Position numbers and translations under genes: made by a program. Source: Streptomyces liliiviolaceus (GTDB taxonomy: Bacteria > Actinomycetota > Actinomycetes > Streptomycetales > Streptomycetaceae). Taken from it: a DNA stretch of 64,000 bases. Shown here one piece after another: positions 35,134-44,528 of this stretch (its first letter is position 1; every line of letters starts with the position of its first letter). The notes below the pieces were generated by a model, which had not been told where the DNA came from, ran no database searches, and worked only from the letters and a program-made list of their open reading frames with translations. The stretch covers positions 6,944,001 to 7,008,000 of the forward strand of contig NZ_JAGPYQ010000001.1 in the NCBI RefSeq assembly GCF_018070025.1. The letters run 5' to 3'.

Positions 35134-35382
35134 CTACCCGCGGCGGCGTACGAAGAACGCCCCGCACAGCGCCCCGATCACCGCCGTGGCGAGCAGCGCC
35201 ATCCACAACGGCATCGTGACCTCGGGAATCAGCAGCCGGATCTTCGTCGCCCGGGTGTTCTCGAAGATGAAGACCAGCCCGAGCACGGCCAGCGCGACGA
35301 CCGCCACCCGCCCGGGCGTCAGCAGACTCCCCCTGCCGGCCCCCGCGCCACCACCACCGTTCTGCGAACTCTTCGGGTTCAT
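35134..35382 (-). CDS. LapA-domain (DUF1049-like) small membrane protein
   Basis: 82 residues, two membrane helices (VAVVALAVLGLVFIFEN and WMALLATAVIGALCGAFF). The FIFENTRATKIRLLIPEVTMPLWMALL segment is the LapA/DUF1049 hallmark, and the end is positively charged. LapA-like proteins help lipopolysaccharide assembly in Gram-negatives; in actinobacteria the role is unknown. No neighbouring lap genes. Confidence 0.8.
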   Translation of the reverse strand: MNPKSSQNGGGGAGAGRGSLLTPGRVAVVALAVLGLVFIFENTRATKIRLLIPEVTMPLWMALLATAVIGALCGAFFVRRRG

Positions 35383-35443
35383 GCGACCAGGATGGGCTCG
35401 GAGGAAAGGCCACGCACGGTGAGCGGTCCCTCCGGGTGAGACG

Positions 35444-36388
35444 TCAGGTCAGCGCCGGCACGTCCAGCGTCAGAACCCCCGCCCCCGAACGCGCGTCCAG
35501 CTCCGCCCGCACCCCGAAAGGAACCGTCAGCGCCCCCTCCCCGTGCCCGAACCCGAACTCCTCGGCGATCGGCACCCCGAGCCCGCCGAGCCGGTCGAGA
35601 AGCAGCTCCCGCACCCGCTCGTACGGGCCGCACCGGTCCCAGGAGCCGAGCAGAATTCCCGCGACGCCGTCGAACCAGCCGGCCCGCAGGAGCTGCGTGA
35701 GGTACCGGTCGAGCCGGTACACCTCCTCGCCCACGTCCTCCAGACACACCAGCCCGCCGCCCGCGGAGGGCCGGGCGTGCGGTGTCCCCAGCTCGGAGGC
35801 GAGCAGGCTCAGACAGCCGCCGAGCAGGACACCGGTGGCCCGCCCCGGGACCAGGACCTGCCCGGCCGACCGGATCGTCCGCACGGACTCCGGCGTGAAG
35901 AGAGTCGCCCGGAGATGGTCCTGGGCGCGGGCGTTCTTGACGAAGTCGATGCCCGCGGCCATCGGACCGTGCAGGGTCACGAGGCCCAGCCGCATCGCGA
36001 ACGCCTCGTGGAGAGCCGTGATGTCACTGAAGCCGATCAGCGCCTTGGGCCCCGCGGCCCGCAGCGCGTCCCAGTCGAGCAGGTCGGCCATGCGCTGCAC
36101 GCCGTAACCCCCGCGCGCGCAGAACACCGCGGCCACCGACGGGTCGCACCAGGCGGCCCGGAAGTCGGCCGCCCGGTCGGCGTCCGTGCCCGCCAGGTAG
36201 CCGAACGTGCCGTGCCGGTCCAGGACATGGGGCCCCACGACGGGGTCGAGGTCCCAGCCGCGCAGGATGTCGAGCCCGGCCTGGAGCCGTTCCTCCGGCA
36301 CGGGCCCGCTCGGCGCGACGACGGCGACCCGCACGCCGGCTACCAGCCGCGGCGGCCTGACGAGCTCTTTCGGCGGTCGGCCGTTCAA
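35444..36388 (-). CDS. LD-carboxypeptidase (peptidase S66)
   Basis: About 314 residues. RVAVVAPSGPVPEERLQAGLDILRGW opens in family style, with AVFCARGGYGVQRM, the putative nucleophile motif GFSDITALH, CLEDVGEE (Glu) and EFGFGHGEGALT (His). Members cut the L-Lys/D-Ala-type bond in murein tetrapeptides during peptidoglycan recycling. The start is unsure: TTG 36388 gives the full domain, while GTG 36334 is the only common start codon nearby and would begin right at VRVAVVAP. It overlaps or abuts the S9 gene, forming the last gene of a peptidase operon. Confidence 0.85.
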   Translation of the reverse strand: MNGRPPKELVRPPRLVAGVRVAVVAPSGPVPEERLQAGLDILRGWDLDPVVGPHVLDRHGTFGYLAGTDADRAADFRAAWCDPSVAAVFCARGGYGVQRMADLLDWDALRAAGPKALIGFSDITALHEAFAMRLGLVTLHGPMAAGIDFVKNARAQDHLRATLFTPESVRTIRSAGQVLVPGRATGVLLGGCLSLLASELGTPHARPSAGGGLVCLEDVGEEVYRLDRYLTQLLRAGWFDGVAGILLGSWDRCGPYERVRELLLDRLGGLGVPIAEEFGFGHGEGALTVPFGVRAELDARSGAGVLTLDVPALT

Positions 36389-36395
36389 CGGTCGG

Positions 36396-38408
36396 TCACT
36401 TGACGAGCTCCAGTGCGGGAACGCCGGGCGGTTTGAGGCCGAACACCTGGGCGTACAGGGAGAGTTCGGCCTCCAGGGCTCGCACCATCGTGTCGGTGCG
36501 GCGGAACCCGTGGCCCTCGCCCTCGAAGGTGATGTAGGCATGCGGCACGGACCGCGCCCGCTCCTCCAGCCGGGCCAGGAACCGCTCGCACTGCGCCGGT
36601 GGGCAGATGACGTCGTCGAGACCCTGGAGGAGCAAGAAGGGCGCGGTGACCTTGTCGGCGTGCTCCGTGGGCGAGCGTTCCGCGTACCGCGCGGGCACCT
36701 CGGCGCGCGGCCCGATCAGGCTCTCCAGGTACTGGGACTCGAAGTCATGTGTCTCGTCCACACCCCAGCCGACCAGGTCGAGGACGGGGTAGAGGATCGT
36801 CCCGCACGCGTACACGTCGGTGGCGACCAGCGAGGCGGCGGCGGTCCAGCCGCCCGCGCTGCCGCCCCGGACGGCCAGCCGGTCACGGTCGGCGGTGCCC
36901 TCCTCGGCGAGGGCGAGGGCGACGGCCGCGCAGTCCTCGACGTCCACGACACCCCACTGCTCGCGCAGCCGGTTGCGGTACTCGCGCCCGTACCCGGTGG
37001 AGCCGCCGTAGTTGACCTCGGCGACCCCGATGCCGCGCGAGGTGAAGTAGGCGATCTGCAGGTCGAGGACGAGCGGGGAGCGGCCGGTGGGTCCACCATG
37101 TGCCCAGACCACATAGGGCGGGAGCACATCTCCGGGGGCCACATGGCCGGGGTGGTGGGGCGGGTAGATATGTGCGTGGATCTCCCGCCCGGCGGGCCCG
37201 GCGAACGTACGGATCTGCGGTTCCGGGTAGTAGGCGGGGTCCACCGGGTCGTTGTGCCGGGCTCCCACGACCCGGGCCCGGCCGGTGCGGGCGTCCAATT
37301 CGACGACCTCGTACGCGCTGCGCGGGCTGGCGGCGACGGTGACGACGCGGCTTCCGTCGACGGCGAGGGTCGGCTCGTACTCGCTCCAGGGCCCGGCCGC
37401 GTCGACGACCTCGCCGCTCTCCGGGTCGAGGATGCCGAGCGCGGTGGCGCCCCGGCCGTGCACGACGGCGATCAGGCCGCTGTCCAGCGGCGCGAACCAG
37501 CGGCGGCCGACCGTCCACAGCGGGCCGCCGAACTCCTGCTCGCGGGTGCACAGGGGAAAGGGCGGCTCGCCGTCCCCGTCGGTGCCGTCGCCGGAGTCCC
37601 GGTAGAGGTTCCACCAGCCGGTGCGGTCGCTGGAGTACAGGAGGGAGCCGTCACGGCCCCAGTCGGCCTGGGCGATCGCCTCGTCGGGGCCGCCGGCGAC
37701 CGTCCTGGGCTCGCCCAGGGACCCGTCGGGGCCGACCTCGGCCACCAGCAGCTCGGTGCCGTCCCACGGCATCCGCGGATGGTCCCAGGCCAGCCAGGCC
37801 GCGCGCCGCCCGTCGGGGGAGAGCCGCGGCCCGGTGACGAACCGGTGCCGGTCGTCGGTGAGTTCACGCACCGCGGTCCGGTCCTCGGCGGCCGAGCCGT
37901 CCAGCGGCACCGCGGCGACGAGCCGCCGCACATCGCTGGGCCCGTCGCCGGTGAACTCCTCCAGTACGCACCAGACCTCGCCGAGTTCCGGGCGCACCTG
38001 CGGGTCCACCCAGCGCAGTCCGCCGCCGGTGGCGGACACGGGGGTGAGGGGGCGCGGGCCGCTCGCGGGGTCGGCTGGCTCGTACACGTACAGCCGCTGG
38101 TCGGGGAAGTTCACGAACACGACCAGCGGGCCGTCCTCGCCGACCGTGCCGGTCCAGGGCTGTCCGCCGTACTCCATGACGCGGCTGCGGACGTTCCACG
38201 GGGCGGGCAGCACCGACTCCTCCGTGCCGTCGGCGAGGCGGCGCACCAGGGTGCGGCGCCCGCCCTCGGCGGGCCGGGGCTCGGTCCACCACGCCTCGTC
38301 GCCGACGAAACCGACGAAGTCGGGGTGCCCGTCGTGCGCGGCGGCGAGCGCCGCGTCGATGGGCGAGGGCCAGGAACCGTAGGCCAGCGTCTGCACTGTG
38401 TCCCCCAT
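36396..38408 (-). CDS. Prolyl-oligopeptidase-family S9 peptidase
   Basis: 670 residues. The N-terminal half (about 1-400) is a beta-propeller with WD-like repeats (LSPDGRRAAWLAWDHP, DGSLLYSSDRTGWWNLYR). The C-terminal alpha/beta hydrolase has AEVNYGGSTGYGREYRNRL, nucleophile RGGSAGGWT, Asp in LQGLDDVICPP and His in EGEGHGFRR. It would act as a cytoplasmic dipeptidyl- or acyl-aminoacyl-peptidase. The start region MGDTVQTLAYGSW at ATG 38408 is preceded by a GA-rich but weak ribosome site. Confidence 0.93.
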   Translation of the reverse strand: MGDTVQTLAYGSWPSPIDAALAAAHDGHPDFVGFVGDEAWWTEPRPAEGGRRTLVRRLADGTEESVLPAPWNVRSRVMEYGGQPWTGTVGEDGPLVVFVNFPDQRLYVYEPADPASGPRPLTPVSATGGGLRWVDPQVRPELGEVWCVLEEFTGDGPSDVRRLVAAVPLDGSAAEDRTAVRELTDDRHRFVTGPRLSPDGRRAAWLAWDHPRMPWDGTELLVAEVGPDGSLGEPRTVAGGPDEAIAQADWGRDGSLLYSSDRTGWWNLYRDSGDGTDGDGEPPFPLCTREQEFGGPLWTVGRRWFAPLDSGLIAVVHGRGATALGILDPESGEVVDAAGPWSEYEPTLAVDGSRVVTVAASPRSAYEVVELDARTGRARVVGARHNDPVDPAYYPEPQIRTFAGPAGREIHAHIYPPHHPGHVAPGDVLPPYVVWAHGGPTGRSPLVLDLQIAYFTSRGIGVAEVNYGGSTGYGREYRNRLREQWGVVDVEDCAAVALALAEEGTADRDRLAVRGGSAGGWTAAASLVATDVYACGTILYPVLDLVGWGVDETHDFESQYLESLIGPRAEVPARYAERSPTEHADKVTAPFLLLQGLDDVICPPAQCERFLARLEERARSVPHAYITFEGEGHGFRRTDTMVRALEAELSLYAQVFGLKPPGVPALELVK

Positions 38409-38461
38409 TTTCTTCTTCGTCCCTCTGTCTCTTTTTCCGTTTTCCCTGGGGCCGTCTCTTC

Positions 38462-39805
38462 CTAGGCCGTGCGCAGGAAGCGGTCGAGTACCCGGACTCC
38501 GAAATGCAGTGCCTCCACGGGCACCCGTTCGTCGACCCCGTGGAAGAGGGCCTGGTAGTCGAAGCCCGGCGGGAGCTTGAGCGGCGCGAACCCGTAGCCG
38601 GTGATGCCGAGGCGGGAGAACTGCTTGGCGTCCGTGCCGCCCGACATGCAGTACGGCACTACGTTCCCCTCGGGCGCGAACTCCTCCACGGCCGACCGCA
38701 TCCGGGCGTACGTCGTCGAGTCCAGCGGCGCCTGCAGGGCGACCTCGCGGTGGACGAACTCCCACTCGACGTCCGGCCCGGTGAGCCGGTCGAGAGTGGC
38801 CCGGAACTCGTCCTCCGTACCGGCCAGGAAGCGTCCGTCGACGTGGGCGACGGCCTCCCCCGGGATCACGTTGACCTTGTAGCCGGCGTCCAGCATGGTC
38901 GGGTTGGCGCTGTTGCGGACCGTCGCCTCGACGAGGGAGGCGGCGGGACCGAGCTTCTCCAGCAGCCGGTCGACCCCGTCGGGGTCGTCGAGGGCGGATT
39001 CGACGCCGTACAGCGCGGCGAGTTCGGTGAGTGCCGCGCGGACCGTCGGGGTGAGCCGTACGGGCCACTCGTGGTCGCCGATCCGCGCGATCGCGGCGGC
39101 GAGCCGGGTCACCGCGTTGGACCGGTTCACCTTGGAGCCGTGGCCCGCCCGGCCGCGTGCGGTGAGCTTCAGCCAGCCGGTGCCGCGCTCGCCCGCCGCG
39201 AGCGGGTACAGCTGCCGTCCGGCGCCGTCGTGGAAGGTGAACGCCCCGGACTCGCTGATGCCCTCGGTACAGCCCGCGAAGAGCCCGGCGTGCCGGTCGG
39301 CGAGGAAGCCCGAGCCGTCCTCGGCGCTCGCCTCCTCGTCCGCGGTGAACGCGATCACCAGGTCGCGGCGGGGGCGTACGCCTGCGCGCGCCCACTGCCG
39401 GACGACGGCGAGGATCATCGCGTCCATGTTCTTCATGTCGACCGCGCCGCGTCCCCAGACGACCCCGTCGCGGACCTCGCCGGAGAACGGGTGGACGCTC
39501 CAGTCCTCCGCCTGCGCGGGGACGACGTCCAGGTGACCGTGGACGAGCAGGGCGTCGGCGGACGGGTCGGTGCCCTCCAGGCGTGCGACGACGTTCGTAC
39601 GCCCCTTGGTGCGCTCCAGGAGGGTCGGCTCCAGGCCCGCCTCGGCGAGCAGGGCGGCGGCGTACTCGGCGGCCGGCCGCTCCTGGCAGTCGCCGCCACC
39701 GCGGTTGGTGGTGTCGATGCGGATCAGGTCGGAGGTGAACCGGACGACCTCGTCCAGGGCCTGCCCGTCGACGGCCGTCTGCTCTATCACGCTCATGTCA
39801 GCCAT
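38462..39805 (-). CDS. M20-family metallopeptidase
   Basis: 447 residues with the two-domain M20 plan. Metal and catalytic residues: VHGHLDVVPA (His/Asp), WGRGAVDMKNMD, ADEEASAEDGSGFLA (catalytic Glu pair) and the final CMSGGTDAK. The dimerisation domain (LTARGRAGHGSKVN onward) is present. It may be a dipeptidase or amidohydrolase of the ArgE/DapE/CPG2 kind. ATG 39805 has GGAGGAG five bases upstream. It overlaps the M55 gene by eight bases. Confidence 0.94.
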   Translation of the reverse strand: MADMSVIEQTAVDGQALDEVVRFTSDLIRIDTTNRGGGDCQERPAAEYAAALLAEAGLEPTLLERTKGRTNVVARLEGTDPSADALLVHGHLDVVPAQAEDWSVHPFSGEVRDGVVWGRGAVDMKNMDAMILAVVRQWARAGVRPRRDLVIAFTADEEASAEDGSGFLADRHAGLFAGCTEGISESGAFTFHDGAGRQLYPLAAGERGTGWLKLTARGRAGHGSKVNRSNAVTRLAAAIARIGDHEWPVRLTPTVRAALTELAALYGVESALDDPDGVDRLLEKLGPAASLVEATVRNSANPTMLDAGYKVNVIPGEAVAHVDGRFLAGTEDEFRATLDRLTGPDVEWEFVHREVALQAPLDSTTYARMRSAVEEFAPEGNVVPYCMSGGTDAKQFSRLGITGYGFAPLKLPPGFDYQALFHGVDERVPVEALHFGVRVLDRFLRTA

Positions 39806-40634
39806 AGTTCTCCTCCACGGCAGCCGAGACGATCGTGGTGACCGCCTTGAAGGTCCGGATGCCCTCGTACATCGTGGCGCTGGTGTATGCCACCTTGCGT
39901 TCCCCGGTCCGCTCGACGCCCGGGACGACGGTGGCCGACAGGGCCAGGTGCTCGGCGTCGAACTCCAGGGCCACCGTGAAGGGGCCCGCCCGGTGGGGCT
40001 CGTGCCGCACCGCGAGGCGTGCCGCCTCCTTGGCCGCCGACCGGATGTCCGCCGCCGTACGGGCCGGGGTGCGGCACACGGCCGCGTACCGCGAGACATG
40101 GTCCTTGACGGCGACCTTCAGGGCCTCGGGCGCGTAGCCGAGCGCGTCCTCGCAGGCCACGTCGTCGCCGGTGACCAGCACGACGGGGACTCCGTACTCG
40201 GCGACGACGTGCGCGTTGAGCAGGCCCTCGCTGGCGCGCTCGTCGTTCACCCACACGCCGGTGATCGAGTTGGCGAGGTAGGTGTGGGCGAGGACGCCCT
40301 CCATGCCGGCGCCCGCGTGGTAGCCGACGAAGGCGATGCCGTCGACGTCGCCGTGCTGCACGCCCTCGACCATGGAGAGCGATTTGTGCCGCCCGGTGAG
40401 CATCTCGGCCCGTTCGTCCAGTTGCTCCAGGAGCAGATTGCGCATGGTCGAGTGGGCCTCGTTGATGAGGACCTCGTCGGCGCCGCCGTCGAAGAAGCCG
40501 AGGACCGCGGCGTTGACGTCCGAGGTGAACATCGAACGGCACCGCTCCCACTCGGGTGCGCCCGGCTCCACGTCGGCCGGCCAGGTCACCCCGGTGGCGC
40601 CCTCCATGTCGGCACTGATGAGGATCTTTACCAT
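39798..40634 (-). CDS. M55 D-aminopeptidase (DppA-like)
   Basis: 278 residues. ILISADMEGATG (metal Asp/Glu), NEAHSTMRNLL, FVGYHAGAGM and the closing VAYTSATMYEGIR are the DppA motifs; this family forms zinc-dependent rings that release N-terminal D-amino acids. Overlaps the M20 gene by eight bases. In this setting it may degrade D-amino-acid peptides from the cell wall (inference). ATG 40634. Confidence 0.93.
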   Translation of the reverse strand: MVKILISADMEGATGVTWPADVEPGAPEWERCRSMFTSDVNAAVLGFFDGGADEVLINEAHSTMRNLLLEQLDERAEMLTGRHKSLSMVEGVQHGDVDGIAFVGYHAGAGMEGVLAHTYLANSITGVWVNDERASEGLLNAHVVAEYGVPVVLVTGDDVACEDALGYAPEALKVAVKDHVSRYAAVCRTPARTAADIRSAAKEAARLAVRHEPHRAGPFTVALEFDAEHLALSATVVPGVERTGERKVAYTSATMYEGIRTFKAVTTIVSAAVEENYG

Positions 40635-40680
40635 GCTCCAGTTGTATCGCAGTCGCGATGCGCTCCACAGGCCCGGGCGG

Positions 40681-42492
40681 TCAGCCGGTCGAACCGACCG
40701 AAACCTTCACTCGGCCGTCGGCATGTTCCTCGTCCACGGTGATGGTGGTGCCGGAGTCGGCGTCATGGCTGGACGCGTAGGGCGCGGCGTCGTAGTGGTG
40801 GACCCCCTTGAGGTCGTCGAAGACCGGGACGGCGGGCCGGGCCGGGATCACCGTGCGCACTCCGCCCTGGTGGAAGACGAGCGGCGAGGTGGGCCGCAGC
40901 CCGAAGGGCGCGTCGTACGACTGGAGGCGTCCCCTGATCACGGCGCCGGAGGCGGCCCGGGCGGGTTCGGCGTGGGCGTCGATCGGCAGGATGCGGCCGT
41001 AACCGCCGTTCGCCCGGGTCTTGTTGTCGCGGTACTTGGTGTTCCAGTACCAGATGAGCACACCGCTCTCGTAGTGCAGCCGCTCCTTGAACCGGGGCTT
41101 TCCGGGCGCCCAACCCCACTGGAAGGGACATGACTTGAGGAACCTGTCCTCCCCCACGTACTGCCTGTTCTCGACGATGTAGTAGCGGGCGTTGCCGTCC
41201 GCGTCGGCCGGCAGGTTGACCAGAAGGGCCTCCGGGCCGGCGGTCGACGAGGGCACGGACAGCGGGTTGAGCGTGACGGTGGAGGAGGCACCGGCCTTGA
41301 CGGTCACATGGTCGAGCCAGCCGAGCCGGAGCCGGGCCCAGGCGCCCAAGTCGGCGGGATGGGCGGCGAGTTCGCTGTCCTCCGAGAGGAGCGAACCCTG
41401 CGCCATGACCGACCAGAAGCCGGTGGAGTTCTCGGCGCCCGATGTGTCGTACAGGTCGGGCAGGCCGAGGTCGTGCCCGTACTCGTGGGCCAGGGTGCCG
41501 AGGCCCCGGTTCTCGTTCGTCATCGTGTAGTCGTCGACCCAGATCCCGGAGTCGCCGACCTCGCTGCCCCCGTCCTTGCTCCCGCCCGCCGGGCCCAGTT
41601 TGTCGGCGCCGGTCTGCAGATGGCTGACGGTGCCGCGGTGGGAGCCGATGGCGTCGGAGCCGTTGACACCACCGCCGTTGACCTGCGACTCCCCCGCGAA
41701 CATCAGCATCACACGGTCGAGATAGCCGTCGGGTTCGTCGAAGTTCCCGTCCCGGTCGTGGTCGTGACGGTCCCAAGTGTCGTACGTGGACAGGTATTTC
41801 CGCAGTGAGGCGACGGTCCGGCCGCTGGCGCGCTGGTCCTCGTACCACTGGTCGAGCCCGTCGGTGACGAGCTGCTGGTTGCAGTAGTACGTCGAGATCG
41901 GCCTGCCCTGCTTCTTGCAGGTGTCGGTGCCGTAGTGCGCGAGGGGCCGGCCCACGCGCGTCCAGTCGTGGACGGTACCGGTGATGGTGTAGGCGCCACT
42001 GGACTGCCGCTGGTAGTAGGCCTTGAGAGTGTCCCCGGACCCGCCCTTGCCACTGGTCGCGCCACCGGCCGTGCCGAAGATCTGCCGCTGGTAGTAGGCG
42101 GGACTGTAGTCGGCGGTCCAGACGGTGGAGTTGTCCGTGGAACGGTCGGGTCTCGGGATCCGATTGTGCGAGTAGTCGACGAACTCGACGGGCAGCACGA
42201 AGATCTTGTCTTGAGCGCTGGTTGCCAGGTGCGGGCGCGTGGTGGCAGGCGTGCGGGGCGGCACGGGCGCGCGCTTCGTCGGGTGCGGGTCCGCTGTGGC
42301 CGGCCGCGCAGTTCCCCGCGCCCCCAAAAGACTGCGCAGTTCCCCGCGCCCCTCTTTTAGGGGCGCGGGGAACTGCGCAACGGGGGTTCGGGGGCGGAGC
42401 CCCCATGCCTGTGCCGCGGCGTCGGGGGCCGGGGCGGACAGCGCCACGGCCGCAGCCGCGGCCACCACCCCTCCACGCCTCCACCCACTCAT
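40681..42492 (-). CDS. Secreted M6-family metalloprotease with repeat insertion
   Basis: 603 residues. Signal peptide about 1-28 (GGVVAAAAAVALSAPAPDAAA). Catalytic domain from about residue 85 (DKIFVLPVEFVDYSHNRIP). Zinc site LAHEYGHDLGLPDLYDTSG at about residue 335, then the family pattern ENSTGFWSVMAQGSLL. It resembles immune-inhibitor-A-like M6 proteases of streptomycetes. Residues ~38-63 (RTPVAQFPAPLKEGRGELRSL) are encoded by two GC-rich intergenic repeats, which add about 25 residues between signal peptide and protease domain without breaking the frame. ATG 42492 has GAGGAGG six bases upstream. Confidence 0.9.
   Translation of the reverse strand: MSGWRRGGVVAAAAAVALSAPAPDAAAQAWGLRPRTPVAQFPAPLKEGRGELRSLLGARGTARPATADPHPTKRAPVPPRTPATTRPHLATSAQDKIFVLPVEFVDYSHNRIPRPDRSTDNSTVWTADYSPAYYQRQIFGTAGGATSGKGGSGDTLKAYYQRQSSGAYTITGTVHDWTRVGRPLAHYGTDTCKKQGRPISTYYCNQQLVTDGLDQWYEDQRASGRTVASLRKYLSTYDTWDRHDHDRDGNFDEPDGYLDRVMLMFAGESQVNGGGVNGSDAIGSHRGTVSHLQTGADKLGPAGGSKDGGSEVGDSGIWVDDYTMTNENRGLGTLAHEYGHDLGLPDLYDTSGAENSTGFWSVMAQGSLLSEDSELAAHPADLGAWARLRLGWLDHVTVKAGASSTVTLNPLSVPSSTAGPEALLVNLPADADGNARYYIVENRQYVGEDRFLKSCPFQWGWAPGKPRFKERLHYESGVLIWYWNTKYRDNKTRANGGYGRILPIDAHAEPARAASGAVIRGRLQSYDAPFGLRPTSPLVFHQGGVRTVIPARPAVPVFDDLKGVHHYDAAPYASSHDADSGTTITVDEEHADGRVKVSVGSTG
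42303..42379. repeat. GC-rich repeat copies inside the M6 protease coding sequence
   Basis: Three copies: minus-oriented near 42303 and 42333, plus-oriented at 42359. The last two form a perfect 21-bp stem (42333-42353 with 42359-42379, 5-base loop). Read on the minus strand they remain open in the protease frame. Confidence 0.88.
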
Positions 42493-42587
42493 GTGCGTCC
42501 TCCTCGCGCCGCCGGTCCAGAGCCGCACTCAGGAGAGCATGAGGAAGCACACGGTCCGCGCTGCCGGACAGCGTGTCGCCGTCACGG

Positions 42588-43265
42588 TCACTCCGCCGCC
42601 CACAACCCCCGTACATGCCCGAGATGCCGCGTCATGACCGCACGTACCGCCCCCTCGTCGCGGGCGACCAGCGCGTCGAGGATCTCCAGGTGCTCCTCGG
42701 CGGAGGCCTCCAGCCGCCCCGCCTCGACGAGGGCGTGCAGTCCGTACAGCCGGGAGCGCTTGCGGAGGTCGCCGACGACCTCGACGAGGTGCTCGTTGCC
42801 CGCGAGAGCGAGCAGCCCGAGGTGAAAGCGGACGTCGGCCTCGACGTACGCGATGAGGTCACCGGCCGCCGCGGCCGTGACGATCTCCTGCGCGACGGGC
42901 CGCAGCGCCGCCAGGTCCGCGGGGGCCGCGGAGACGGCGAGGCCCACGGTGGTGGGGATCTCGATCAGTGAGCGGATGTGCGTGTACTCGTCCAGCTGCT
43001 TCTCGGACACGGCGGTGACCCGGAACCCCTTGTTGGGCACGGTGTCGACGAGCCCCTCCTTGGCGAGGTCGAGCAGCGCCTCCCGCACGGGGGTGGCGGA
43101 CACCCCGAACCGGGCGGCGAGAGCGGGCGCGGAGTGCACCTCACCGGGCCGCAGCTCCCCCGCGATGAGAGCAGCCCGCAAAGCATCCGCGACCCGCTCC
43201 CGATAACTGGGCTTCTTACCCCCCACAGCGGGAAGGGCAGGGCCGCCGACACGCTGGGCAACCAT
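42588..43265 (-). CDS. GntR-family regulator (FadR/FCD subgroup)
   Basis: 225 residues. Winged helix-turn-helix at about 18-85: RERVADALRAALIAGELRPGE, ALAARFGVSATPVREALLDLAKEGLV and NKGFRVTAVS. The C-terminal FCD ligand domain is all helical with the metal-type Asp/His pattern (VEADVRFHLGLLALAGNEHL, EEHLEILDALVARD, VMTRHLGHVRGL). It sits downstream of the hydroxyproline genes on the same strand and most likely controls them. ATG 43265 with TAGGAG seven bases upstream. Confidence 0.9.
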   Translation of the reverse strand: MVAQRVGGPALPAVGGKKPSYRERVADALRAALIAGELRPGEVHSAPALAARFGVSATPVREALLDLAKEGLVDTVPNKGFRVTAVSEKQLDEYTHIRSLIEIPTTVGLAVSAAPADLAALRPVAQEIVTAAAAGDLIAYVEADVRFHLGLLALAGNEHLVEVVGDLRKRSRLYGLHALVEAGRLEASAEEHLEILDALVARDEGAVRAVMTRHLGHVRGLWAAE

Positions 43266-43302
43266 GGACGATCTCCTAGGGTTTCAGGTACTTCAGATAC
43301 TT

Positions 43303-43432
43303 CAGGGGCGCGGGGAACGGCGCGGTCTTTCGCTGCTGGCTTTTAGGGGCGCGGGGAACGGCGCAATCTTTAAGCCGCACGGCCCCACGCGGGGACGCAC
43401 CGCACCCCCTCAGGGGCGCGGGGAACTGCGCA
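43303..43432 (+). repeat. Three copies of the GC-rich repeat
   Basis: Plus-oriented copies with GGGG at 43305, 43346 and 43413 between the GntR start and the racemase stop. They sit next to the racemase 3' end. No gene. Confidence 0.85.
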
Positions 43433-43490
43433 ATCCTTGAGCCGCACCGGCCAACCCACCGGACCACCCCCCAACCCCCAACCCCCCGGC

Positions 43491-44492
43491 CTACAACACA
43501 AACCCCGCCGGAAACGGATCCTCAGGATCAAGAAGATACTGAGCGGTCCCGGTGACCCACGCCCGCCCCGTGAAGCTGGGCAACACAGCCGCCACCCCAC
43601 CCACCGTGGTGACCCCGTGCAACCGCCCACTGAACCGCGTCCCGATGAACGACTCGTTCAAGAACTCGGTCTCCAGCCCCAGTTCCCCCCGCGCGTACAG
43701 CTGCGCCATCCGCGCACTCGTCCCCGTCCCGCACGGCGACCGGTCGAACCACCCCGGATGAATCGCCATCGCGTGGCGCGAATGCCGGGCCGTCGACCCG
43801 GGCGCGACCAGGTGCACATGATGACAGCCCCTGATGCTGGAATCCTCCGGATGAACCGGCTCCCCCTCGGCATTGATGGCATCCATCAACGAAAGCCCCG
43901 CGGCGAGGATGTCGTCCTTACGAGCCCGGTCGAAAGGCAGCCCGAACTCGTCGAGCGAGAGAATCGCGTAGAAGTTCCCGCCGTACGCGAGGTCGTACGT
44001 CACCGTCCGCCCGTCCGCGAGCTCGATCTTCCGGTCGAGGGCGACGGCGAAGGACGGCACGTTCCAGAGCGTGACGGACCGCGCCGCCCCGTCCCGCACC
44101 GCGACCTCGGCGACGACGAGCCCGGCGGGCGTGTCGAGCCGGATGGTCGTGACCGGCTCGACGACCTCGACCATGCCGGTCTCCACGAGTACGGTCGCGA
44201 CCCCGATCGTCCCGTGCCCGCACATCGGGAGATAGCCCGACACCTCGATGTAGATGACGCCGAAGTCGCAGTCGGGCCGGGTGGACGGCTGCAGGATCGC
44301 GCCGCTCATCGCCGAGTGACCGCGGGGTTCGTTCATCAGCAACTGCTTGATGTCGTCGCGGTGTTCACGGAAGTACAGCCGCCGCTCGTTCATCGTCGCG
44401 CCGGGAATCGTGCCGATACCACCGGTGATCACCCGGGTCGGCATGCCCTCGGTGTGCGAATCGACGGCGTGCAGGACGAGTTTGCTGCGCAT
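43491..44492 (-). CDS. 4-hydroxyproline 2-epimerase / proline racemase family
   Basis: 333 residues. Both catalytic cysteines of the two-base racemase are present: C91 in YLPMCGHGT and C254 in DRSPCGTGT. It would interconvert trans-4-hydroxy-L-proline and cis-4-hydroxy-D-proline (or proline enantiomers). The genes upstream encode the dehydrogenase subunits and the deaminase of the same route, so hydroxyproline is the better substrate call. ATG 44492. Confidence 0.93.
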   Translation of the reverse strand: MRSKLVLHAVDSHTEGMPTRVITGGIGTIPGATMNERRLYFREHRDDIKQLLMNEPRGHSAMSGAILQPSTRPDCDFGVIYIEVSGYLPMCGHGTIGVATVLVETGMVEVVEPVTTIRLDTPAGLVVAEVAVRDGAARSVTLWNVPSFAVALDRKIELADGRTVTYDLAYGGNFYAILSLDEFGLPFDRARKDDILAAGLSLMDAINAEGEPVHPEDSSIRGCHHVHLVAPGSTARHSRHAMAIHPGWFDRSPCGTGTSARMAQLYARGELGLETEFLNESFIGTRFSGRLHGVTTVGGVAAVLPSFTGRAWVTGTAQYLLDPEDPFPAGFVL

Positions 44493-44528
44493 GAACTGCC
44501 TCCCTCTCTCCCTTGCTCCTTCTCCCCC

